Shown here: positions 34,808 to 42,236 of the stretch, piece by piece
How the letters are laid out: the number at the start of each line of letters is the position of its first letter
Position numbering within the stretch: position 1 is the first letter of the stretch
Origin: Tepidimonas taiwanensis
GTDB lineage: Bacteria > Pseudomonadota > Gammaproteobacteria > Burkholderiales > Burkholderiaceae_C
Assembly: GCF_020162115.1 (NCBI RefSeq)
Contig: NZ_CP083911.1
Span: 248,001 to 312,000, forward strand
Reading direction: 5' to 3'
DNA length: 64,000 bases
The notes under the pieces: generated by a model
Databases searched by the model: none
What the model was told of the DNA's origin: nothing
Seen by the model: the letters and a program-made list of their open reading frames with translations, nothing else
Program-made: the position numbers and the translations under genes

Positions 34808-36346
34808 TCAGGCGGGGTGGTGCAGGCGCGCCGGCCACAAGCGCAGTGCCGCGCGGGTGTAGGCCTCGTCGAGATAGAAGCCGGCGTAGCTGGCGCGCCG
34901 CAGCGCCTCCAGCCGCGCGGCCCACGCGGGGTGCTGCAGGGCGGCGGTGACCGCATACAGGCCCGCGAGCGCCCCCAACACCCACGGTCCGGCGCCATCG
35001 TGGGGCACGTCCACGGTCCCCAGCGGCAGGGCATGGCCCGCCAGCGCCAGCGCGGTCAGGCTCGCGATCAGCGCAGCCCCGCGCACCGTCCAGGCCGCGT
35101 CCACGGTGCCACTCGCGGAGGGCGGCCGCCACAGCAGCGGTGCCCACGCGATGGCGAGCACCCCGCTCCACCACCACGGCCAGCCGTTGCCGGGTGCCAC
35201 CGATTCGACCCCCGCGACCACAGTACCCACGACCGCCGCCGCGATGGCGGGAGCCGTCCACAGACTCGCGGGGGCCGGCGGGTGCGGGTTGCGCCGGTCG
35301 CGCGCGCGGGCCGCGCGTACCGCCTCGCCCGCCGCGAGGAAGGCGTGGGCTTTGTAGATCGAGTGGCCGATCAGGTGCAGCATCGCCATCGTGTACAGCC
35401 CCAGGCCGCACTCGAGCAGCATGAACCCCATCTGGGCGAGCGTGGACCACGCGAGCCGCAGCTTGATGCTGACGCGGGTGAGCATCACGAGGCCGGCCAA
35501 CACCGCGCTGGCGGTGCCGAACACGACGAGCAGCGTGCGTGCCGGCGCGGCGACGTCGAGCAGCGGCGCGAAGCGGATCAGCACGTAGCCCCCCAGGTTG
35601 ACCACCCCCGCGTGCAGCAGCGCCGAGACGGGGGTGGGGGCCTCCATGACCTGGATCAGCCAGCCGTGCAGCGGCAGCAGGGCGGTGCGCACGATGACCG
35701 CGAGCACGAGCAGCACGGCGGCCGCCTGCAGGGCGGGCCCGGCGCCGTGGGTCTGCACGTGCGCCAGCAGCGCCGACAGCGAGCCACTGCCGACCGCCTG
35801 CCACGACAGCCACGCGGCACCGAGCAGCAGCGCGTCCGCGAGGCGGTCGGCGAGCCACTTCTTGTGCGCGGCCAGCCGGGCGAACGGCCGCTCCGGGTAG
35901 AAACACAGCAGCCGCTGCAACGCGGCGCCGACCAGCACCCACGCGCCGATCAGCACCGCCCAGTGGTCGGCCAGCAGCAGCGCGTGCACCCCTGCCAGGA
36001 CTGCGGCGAGCGCGGCGGCGTAGCGCGGCTGCCCCGGTTCGCCCGCGAGGTAGCGGGCCGAGAACGCGGCGATCACGCTGCCCAGCCCCTGCACCAGCAG
36101 CGCGATCCACGCGGCGCCGAGGTCGGCGCGCAGCCCGGGCACCACGGCCGCGGACGGGCCCGAGCCCAGGCCGTGCAGGACGAGCGAGGCCACGGCGGCG
36201 AGTACCGCCAGACCCATCAGCGCGTGTTGCAGCGGCCACAGGCGGCGCGGGTCGCGCACCGCCAGCGCCAGGGGGACGGCCAGCGCCATCACGGCCAGCG
36301 GCGCGGTGGCGGCGAGGATCGAGGCAAAGACGAGGGTGGGGCCCAT
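34808..36346 (-). CDS. dabB: DabB, NuoL/MrpA-like membrane subunit of the DAB carbon pump
   Basis: 512 aa, with about 13 hydrophobic segments. It has the proton-conducting antiporter signature region (SLLHAGVVNLGGYVLIRFAP, and the neighbouring LPLHGWLIQVMEAPTPVSA). In the DAB system this subunit supplies cation flow to DabA at the inner membrane. NuoL and MrpA belong to the same family, but the adjoining dabA settles the call. It is the first gene of the pair, facing the LysR gene across 105 bases. Confidence 0.92.
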   Translation of the reverse strand: MGPTLVFASILAATAPLAVMALAVPLALAVRDPRRLWPLQHALMGLAVLAAVASLVLHGLGSGPSAAVVPGLRADLGAAWIALLVQGLGSVIAAFSARYLAGEPGQPRYAAALAAVLAGVHALLLADHWAVLIGAWVLVGAALQRLLCFYPERPFARLAAHKKWLADRLADALLLGAAWLSWQAVGSGSLSALLAHVQTHGAGPALQAAAVLLVLAVIVRTALLPLHGWLIQVMEAPTPVSALLHAGVVNLGGYVLIRFAPLLDVAAPARTLLVVFGTASAVLAGLVMLTRVSIKLRLAWSTLAQMGFMLLECGLGLYTMAMLHLIGHSIYKAHAFLAAGEAVRAARARDRRNPHPPAPASLWTAPAIAAAVVGTVVAGVESVAPGNGWPWWWSGVLAIAWAPLLWRPPSASGTVDAAWTVRGAALIASLTALALAGHALPLGTVDVPHDGAGPWVLGALAGLYAVTAALQHPAWAARLEALRRASYAGFYLDEAYTRAALRLWPARLHHPA

Positions 36347-36395
36347 GATCGGTTCACGGCAACGGCGATGGGCGGATCGTGCCGCGGAACCAACG

Positions 36396-36419
36396 TTCTG
36401 TAAAATACAATTGACAGAA
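36396..36419. promoter_or_regulatory. Inverted repeat between dabB and its LysR regulator
   Basis: TTCTGT, 12 bases, ACAGAA: a perfect dyad in the middle of an AT-rich stretch (about 36390-36445) inside otherwise very GC-rich DNA. A further ACAGAA copy is at 36436-36441. The size and location suit a LysR-family recognition site controlling both divergent genes. No experimental match is known to me. Confidence 0.6.
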
Positions 36420-36451
36420 ATAAATCATCGATAAAACAGAACAATGTCCCC

Positions 36452-37354
36452 GTGGACCTGCACCAGCTCAATTTCCACCACCTGCACTACTTCTGGTGCG
36501 TGGCCAAAACCGGGCATCTCAGCCGGGCCGCGCGCGAGTTGCACGTGTCGCAGTCGGCGCTGTCGGCGCAGATCCGGCAATTGGAGGAGCGCCTCGGTGA
36601 ACCGCTGTTCGAGCGCGAGGGCCGGCGGCTGCGCCTGACGGACGCGGGGCACCTGGTGCTGGGCTATGCGGATGGCATCTTCGAACTGGGGCGCGAGATG
36701 CTGGGCCGGCTCGCCGGGCGGCGCACCGGTGTGACGTGGCTGCGCGTCGGCAGTGTGGCCACGCTGTCGCGCAACTTCCAGGAAAACTGGCTGCGTCCGC
36801 TGCTGGCCGACCCGGGGTTGCGCCTGACCCTGGAGTCGGGGCGGCTGGAGGATCTGATCGCGCGGCTGCTGCACCACGAGCTGGACGTGGTGCTCGCCAA
36901 CGACGCGGTGCCCGCGGACCCCAAGCGCCCCGTCCACTGCCGGCTGCTGGCCAGCCAGCCGATGTCACTGGTCGGCAAGGCCGACGTCTGGCGCGGCCGG
37001 ACGCTGCGCGTCCCCGACGATCTGCACGGGCAGGCGCTGGCGCTGCCGGGGCCCCGGCACGCGGTGCGCGCACCGTTCGATGCCCTGTGTGCGACCGCGG
37101 GCGTCTCACCCCGCATCCGCGCCGAGGTGGACGACATGGCGATGCTGCGCCTCGTCGCCCGTGACAGCGGCTGGCTGGCGCTGTTGCCGGAGGTCGTGGT
37201 GCAGGACGAGCTGCGCGCCGGCACGTTGGTCGTCGTGGGGGTGACGAACGCGCTGCATGAGCACTTTTACGCGATCACCGCGTTGCACCGCTACCGCCCG
37301 GCGCTGTTGGACGGCCTGGTGGGCGCGCCGCCCCGCGGGGACCGCGCGGGTTAA
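36452..37354 (+). CDS. LysR-family regulator, probable controller of dabBA
   Basis: 300 aa. The N-terminal winged helix-turn-helix (LNFHHLHYFWCVAKTGHLSR, ARELHVSQSALSAQIRQLE) resembles NhaR more than CbbR. The effector-binding domain fills residues 90-295. It starts with GTG at 36452; no in-frame ATG is available near this point. Divergent LysR genes normally control their neighbour, so it probably regulates dabBA, perhaps in response to low carbon dioxide or to ion conditions. Confidence 0.88.
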   Translation: MDLHQLNFHHLHYFWCVAKTGHLSRAARELHVSQSALSAQIRQLEERLGEPLFEREGRRLRLTDAGHLVLGYADGIFELGREMLGRLAGRRTGVTWLRVGSVATLSRNFQENWLRPLLADPGLRLTLESGRLEDLIARLLHHELDVVLANDAVPADPKRPVHCRLLASQPMSLVGKADVWRGRTLRVPDDLHGQALALPGPRHAVRAPFDALCATAGVSPRIRAEVDDMAMLRLVARDSGWLALLPEVVVQDELRAGTLVVVGVTNALHEHFYAITALHRYRPALLDGLVGAPPRGDRAG

Positions 37355-37541
37355 CACCCGGCAGCCGCCCGCGCGGCCTGCAGCCGCGCCGCCAGCGCTG
37401 GCAGGTCGGCCACGGCGACGTCCACCGGCACGTCGGGGGTGTGTTTGCCCCGGCCGGGCCCGTGTTCGCCCGGAGCGCGCTGCAGGTGCGCGGGGCCCGG
37501 CCTACAATCGCGGGCTTCGTCTCCCGCCCCGAACCCCTGCC

Positions 37542-40331
37542 GTGAACGCTTCCGAAGCGCCTGCCGCCGCGCCCGCCACCGCCCACCGCCGCATCCCGCC
37601 GATGATGCTGTCGGGCCTGGAGCCGCTCATCATCGGCGAGGGCAGCCTCTTCGTCAACATCGGCGAGCGCACCAACGTGACGGGCTCGCGCGCGTTCGCG
37701 CGCATGATCCTGGAGGGGCGCTTCGAGGACGCGCTGGCCGTGGCCCGCCAGCAGGTGGAAAACGGCGCGCAGATCATCGACGTCAACATGGACGAGGCCA
37801 TGCTCGACAGCAAGGCCGCGATGGTGCGATTCCTGAACCTGATTGCGTCGGAGCCCGAGATCGCGCGCGTGCCGATCATGATCGACTCCTCCAAATGGGA
37901 GGTGATCGAGGCGGGCCTGAAATGCATCCAGGGCAAGGGCATCGTCAACTCGATCAGCCTCAAGGAGGGCGAGGCGGAGTTCAAGCGCCAGGCCCGGCTG
38001 ATCCGGCGCTATGGCGCGGCCACCGTGGTGATGGCCTTCGACGAGCAGGGCCAGGCCGACACCTTCGAGCGCAAAATCGAGATCTGCACGCGGGCCTACC
38101 GCATCCTGGTCGAAGAGGTGGACTTCCCGCCGGAAGACATCATCTTCGACCCCAACATCTTTGCGATCGCGACGGGCATCCCCGAGCACGACAATTACGC
38201 GGTCGACTTCATCGAGGCCACGCGCTGGATCAAGGCCAACCTGCCCGGTGCCAAGGTGTCGGGCGGCGTGTCCAACGTGAGCTTCTCGTTCCGCGGCAAC
38301 GAGCCGGTGCGCGAGGCCATCCACACGGTGTTCCTCTACCACGCGATCCGCGCCGGGATGGACATGGGCATCGTCAACGCCGGGCAGATCGGCGTGTACG
38401 ACGAGCTCGACCCGGAGCTGCGCGAGCGCGTGGAGGACGTGGTGCTCAACCGCCGCCCCCGCTACCGCGAAGGCGAGGACACGGCGCAAACGCCCACCGA
38501 GCGGCTGCTCGCGATCGCCGAGCGGGTCAAGGGCGCGGCCAAAGACGACAGCGCCAAGCTGGCGTGGCGCGCGCTGCCGGTGGAGGAGCGCCTGGCGCAC
38601 GCGCTGGTGCACGGCATCACCGACTACATCGTCGAGGACACGGAGGAGGCCTGGCAGAAGATCAAGGCCCAGGGTGGCCGCCCGTTGCACGTGATAGAAG
38701 GGCCGCTGATGGCGGGCATGAACACGGTCGGCGACCTCTTCGGCGCGGGCAAGATGTTCCTGCCGCAGGTGGTCAAGTCCGCGCGCGTGATGAAGCAGGC
38801 GGTGGCGCACCTCGTGCCCTACATCGAGGAAGAAAAACGCCAGCTCGAAGCGGCCGGGGGGGACGTCAAGCCCCAGGGGCGGATCGTGATCGCGACCGTC
38901 AAGGGCGACGTGCACGACATCGGCAAGAATATCGTCACCGTCGTGTTGCAGTGCAACAATTTCGACGTGGTCAACATGGGCGTGATGGTGCCCTGCCACG
39001 ACATCCTCGCCAAGGCCAAGGAAGTGCAGGCCGACATCGTGGGCTTGTCGGGCCTGATCACCCCGAGTCTGGAGGAGATGCAGCACGTCGCCGCGGAAAT
39101 GGAAAAGGACCCGTGGTTCCGCGAGCGCGGCGTGCCGCTGCTCATCGGCGGCGCCACGACGAGCCGCGTGCACACGGCGGTCAAGATCGCGCCACAGTAC
39201 AGCGGGCCGGTGGTGTACGTGCCTGACGCGTCGCGCAGCGTTGGCGTGGCGCAGGCGCTGCTGGGGGAGCAGCGCGAGGCCTACGTCGCCGAGCTGCGCG
39301 CCGACTACGCGCGCGTGCGCGCCCAGCACGCGGCGAAGAAGCCCACGCCGCTGTGGCCGCTGGCCAAGGCGCGGGCCAACCGCACGCCCATCGACTGGTC
39401 GGCGTGGCAGCCGGTGCGCCCCGGCTTTCTGGGCCGGCGCGTCTTTCGCCAGTACGACCTGGCCGAGATCGCACGCTACATCGACTGGGGGCCGTTTTTC
39501 CAGACCTGGGACCTGGCGGGGCCGTATCCGGCCATCCTCGACGACGAGGTGGTGGGCGAGCAGGCGCGCAAGGTGTTTGCCGATGCGCAGGCGATGCTCA
39601 AGCGCCTCATCGACGCGCGCTGGTTGACGGCGCACGCGGTGGTGGGGTTCTGGCCCGCCAGCGGCGAGGGCGACGATATCGTGCTGTATGCGGATGAGTC
39701 GCGCACGCAACCGGTTCTGACCTGGTACAACTTGCGGCAACAGGCCGCCAAGGAAGAGATCGACGGCGTGATGCGCCCCAGCCGCTGTCTGGCGGACTTC
39801 GTCGCGCCGCTGGCCAGTGGCGTGCCGGATTACGTGGGGGTGTTCGCGGTGACGGCGGGTATCGGCGCCGAGGCGCGCGCGGCGGCGTTCGAGGCTGCGC
39901 ACGACGACTACAGCGCGATCATGCTCAAGGCGCTGGCCGACCGGCTCGCTGAGGCGCTGGCCGAGCGGCTGCACGAGCGCGTGCGCACCGAACTGTGGGG
40001 CTACGCGCCGCACGAGCGGCTGACCAACGAAGAGCTGATCGCCGAAAAATACCAAGGCATCCGCCCCGCACCGGGTTACCCGGCGTGCCCGGACCATACG
40101 GTCAAGCGCGACCTCTTCGCGCTGCTGCGCTGCGACGATATCGGCATGGGACTGACCGAGAGCCTGGCGATGACGCCTGCGGCCAGCGTCAGCGGCTTTT
40201 ACCTCGCGCACCCCGAGGCGCGCTACTTCAACGTCGGCAAGATCGGCCGCGACCAGCTCGAGGACATGGCCGCGCGCCGTGGGATGCCCGTCGAGGAGCT
40301 GGCCCGCTGGTTGGCTCCGTTATTGGATTAG
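37542..40331 (+). CDS. metH: Cobalamin-dependent methionine synthase lacking the homocysteine domain
   Basis: 929 aa, against about 1,230 for full-length MetH. Pterin-binding domain at about residues 30-290 (FVNIGERTNVTGSRAFARM), cap domain, then the B12 Rossmann domain with the cobalt-ligand motif DVHDIG (His458), and a C-terminal AdoMet reactivation domain (DIGMGLTESLAMTPAASVSG). The N-terminal homocysteine-binding module is absent; in many Burkholderiales it is a separate gene, and it is not in this window. It probably starts with GTG at 37542; an ATG at 37602 is possible. Its stop overlaps that of the convergent tetR gene. Confidence 0.93.
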   Translation: MNASEAPAAAPATAHRRIPPMMLSGLEPLIIGEGSLFVNIGERTNVTGSRAFARMILEGRFEDALAVARQQVENGAQIIDVNMDEAMLDSKAAMVRFLNLIASEPEIARVPIMIDSSKWEVIEAGLKCIQGKGIVNSISLKEGEAEFKRQARLIRRYGAATVVMAFDEQGQADTFERKIEICTRAYRILVEEVDFPPEDIIFDPNIFAIATGIPEHDNYAVDFIEATRWIKANLPGAKVSGGVSNVSFSFRGNEPVREAIHTVFLYHAIRAGMDMGIVNAGQIGVYDELDPELRERVEDVVLNRRPRYREGEDTAQTPTERLLAIAERVKGAAKDDSAKLAWRALPVEERLAHALVHGITDYIVEDTEEAWQKIKAQGGRPLHVIEGPLMAGMNTVGDLFGAGKMFLPQVVKSARVMKQAVAHLVPYIEEEKRQLEAAGGDVKPQGRIVIATVKGDVHDIGKNIVTVVLQCNNFDVVNMGVMVPCHDILAKAKEVQADIVGLSGLITPSLEEMQHVAAEMEKDPWFRERGVPLLIGGATTSRVHTAVKIAPQYSGPVVYVPDASRSVGVAQALLGEQREAYVAELRADYARVRAQHAAKKPTPLWPLAKARANRTPIDWSAWQPVRPGFLGRRVFRQYDLAEIARYIDWGPFFQTWDLAGPYPAILDDEVVGEQARKVFADAQAMLKRLIDARWLTAHAVVGFWPASGEGDDIVLYADESRTQPVLTWYNLRQQAAKEEIDGVMRPSRCLADFVAPLASGVPDYVGVFAVTAGIGAEARAAAFEAAHDDYSAIMLKALADRLAEALAERLHERVRTELWGYAPHERLTNEELIAEKYQGIRPAPGYPACPDHTVKRDLFALLRCDDIGMGLTESLAMTPAASVSGFYLAHPEARYFNVGKIGRDQLEDMAARRGMPVEELARWLAPLLD

Positions 40332-41008
40332 CCGCGCTCGGCCGGGCCGACCGTTACCGCGCCGGCTGAAGAGGGCGTCAGCTCGGTCGCGCAGCGCTTG
40401 CGCAGCGCGATGTGCTGCTCGATCAGCGCCTCAGGCGTGCCCAGCGCCGCCAACGACGCCGGTGCCAGCAACCACAGACGAATCAGCCCGGCCAGAAAGC
40501 ACTGCGTGTCCCATGCCGCCAGTGCCGGCGACAGATCGGGGCGCAAACTGCCCTCGCGCTGCGCGATTTCATACGTGCTCGTCAGCTTGCCCTGCAAGTC
40601 GTTGATGTGCAGGCGCCACTCCTCCAAGTCTGCGGCCCGCTCCTGCACAAATTCGCACTTGAATTCGCAGATCTCCATGATGGCCAGCAGCCGCTCGTCG
40701 CGCTGGATGGAGCCGATGAGCTGCAGCAAAAAGTTGCGCACGCGCCCCAGCGCATCGGTATGGGGGTCTAGCAGCAGCGTGTCGTCGAGCCGATCAATGA
40801 GCGGGATGGAGACCTCGTCAAACATCGCCTGCAGCACGTCCCCCTTGTTGGCGAAGTGCCAATAGACCGCGCCGCGCGTCACACCAGCCGCTTTGGCGAT
40901 GTCTTCCAATGTTGTGCGACTGACCCCTCGTTCCCGAAAGACCGTGCGTGCCGCCTCCAGCACGCGGGCACGGGTTTGCAGAGCCTCCTCTTTGGTGCAG
41001 CGAGCCAT
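40328..41008 (-). CDS. TetR-family repressor of the RND efflux operon (AcrR/TtgR type)
   Basis: 226 aa. The N-terminal TetR helix-turn-helix (ARTVFRERGVSRTTLEDIAK, AAGVTRGAVYWHF) is of the AcrR/TtgR/MexZ class, followed by a helical ligand domain. It is divergent from the efflux operon and 84 bases from it, with an AcrR-like operator between. It probably binds drugs or solvents and releases the operator. The gene ends at the metH stop. Confidence 0.92.
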   Translation of the reverse strand: MARCTKEEALQTRARVLEAARTVFRERGVSRTTLEDIAKAAGVTRGAVYWHFANKGDVLQAMFDEVSIPLIDRLDDTLLLDPHTDALGRVRNFLLQLIGSIQRDERLLAIMEICEFKCEFVQERAADLEEWRLHINDLQGKLTSTYEIAQREGSLRPDLSPALAAWDTQCFLAGLIRLWLLAPASLAALGTPEALIEQHIALRKRCATELTPSSAGAVTVGPAERG

Positions 41009-41030
41009 ATCATAAATTTTCGCACAGTAA

Positions 41031-41052
41031 ACATACATACACAAATGTATGT
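41031..41052. promoter_or_regulatory. AcrR-type operator of the efflux operon
   Basis: ACATACAT, 6 bases, ATGTATGT: a perfect 8-bp dyad. Read on the minus strand with its flank, it differs at only about two positions from the E. coli AcrR operator (TACATACATTTGTG, then AATGTATGTA). It lies in the only AT-rich part of the 84-base gap and would control both the repressor gene and the efflux genes. Confidence 0.88.
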
Positions 41053-41092
41053 AAAATCCAGAGCTCTCACAATCTCGATAGGAGGGTGTGCT

Positions 41093-42226
41093 GTGTGGAA
41101 TCGAAGCCGAGCCGCGTTGGGCGCGGCCTTGGGGGTGCTCGCGCTGCTGGCTGGCTGCCAGCGGGCGGTGGGTGAGTCTGCGTCGGAACACGAGATGCCG
41201 CCGCTGCCGGTGCAGGTGCGGGTGATGCAGGCGCAAACGGTGCCGCTGATGCTGGAAGCCGTGGGGCAAGCGGAAGGCTCCAAGCAGGTAGAGGTGCGCG
41301 CGCGCGTCAGCGGTTTGATCGAGCGACAGCGCTACCAAGAGGGCGAGCCGGTGCGCGCCGGTGCGGTGCTCTACGAGATCGAGCGCGCGCCGTTCGAGAT
41401 CGCGCTGCAGCAGGCGCGCGCGCAGCTGGCGCAGCAGCAAGCCCAGCTGGCGCAGGCGCAGCGGGAGTATGAGCGCGTGCGTCCGTTGGCGCAATCCCAG
41501 GCCGTCAGCCAGCGCGAGGCGGACAACGCGCTGTCGGCACTGCAGTTGGCCCAGGCCGCGGTGGCGGCAGCCCAGGCACAGGTGCGCCAAGCCGAGCTGA
41601 ACCTGTCGTACACCACGGTGACCGCCCCGATCGCGGGGGTGACGGGGCGCTCGCTCAAGTCCGAGGGGGCGTTGGTCAATCCAGGCACGGACAGTTTGTT
41701 GACCACTGTGACGCAGACCCACCCCATTTGGGTGCGGTTTGCAGTGTCCGAAGCGGAATGGGCGCGCTTGCGCGCCGCCGCTGGCACGCAGGTGCGCGTG
41801 CTCGATGAGCGGGGCGAGCCGCTGTTGGAGCCCGGGCGGTTGAATTTTACGGGCTCGACGGTCGACCCCGCGCTGGGCACGGTGCCGCTGCGGGCCGAGT
41901 TTGCCAATCCGCGGTTGCGCGTGTTACCGGGGCAATTTGTCAAGGTGCAGGTGGTGGCTGGGCAAACGCAAGGGTTTTTGGTTCCGCAAGCGGCCTTGGT
42001 GCAAAACGAAGAAGGGCATCGGGTGTGGGTGGTGCGCGATGGGCATGCCCAGCCCGTTACCGTGCAAACCGCCGGTTGGTGGGGCGGCGATTGGGTGGTG
42101 ACGGCAGGGCTGCAATCGGGCGACTCCGTCATCGTCGACAACCTGATGAAGCTGCGACCGGGCATGCCGGTGACCGTGCACACCGCCGCGGCCGCGGCTG
42201 CAGCACAGACGAGCACGGGCCACTAA
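41093..42226 (+). CDS. RND efflux periplasmic adaptor (AcrA/MexA type)
   Basis: 377 aa. It starts GTG at 41093, 7 bases after AGGAGG (41080-41085). A lipobox LLAGC puts the lipidated Cys at 22. The mature part has the lipoyl/hairpin regions (GLIERQRYQEGEPVRAGAVL, then a long Ala/Gln coiled coil near 95-165) and the beta-barrel and membrane-proximal domains. It links the RND pump to the outer membrane channel. It is the first gene of a three-gene operon, with the pump 10 bases later. Confidence 0.94.
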   Translation: MWNRSRAALGAALGVLALLAGCQRAVGESASEHEMPPLPVQVRVMQAQTVPLMLEAVGQAEGSKQVEVRARVSGLIERQRYQEGEPVRAGAVLYEIERAPFEIALQQARAQLAQQQAQLAQAQREYERVRPLAQSQAVSQREADNALSALQLAQAAVAAAQAQVRQAELNLSYTTVTAPIAGVTGRSLKSEGALVNPGTDSLLTTVTQTHPIWVRFAVSEAEWARLRAAAGTQVRVLDERGEPLLEPGRLNFTGSTVDPALGTVPLRAEFANPRLRVLPGQFVKVQVVAGQTQGFLVPQAALVQNEEGHRVWVVRDGHAQPVTVQTAGWWGGDWVVTAGLQSGDSVIVDNLMKLRPGMPVTVHTAAAAAAAQTSTGH

Positions 42227-42236
42227 GGGAGGGCGC

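Noticed and set aside
33008..36403. A 1,131-codon open frame on the plus strand opposite dabA and dabB
   Set aside because: It is an antisense shadow: Arg/Gly/Gln-rich composition, no domain, and it covers two clear genes with all expected motifs on the minus strand.
37355..37541. Cobalamin riboswitch before metH
   Set aside because: The gap is too short and I see no B12-box-like sequence.
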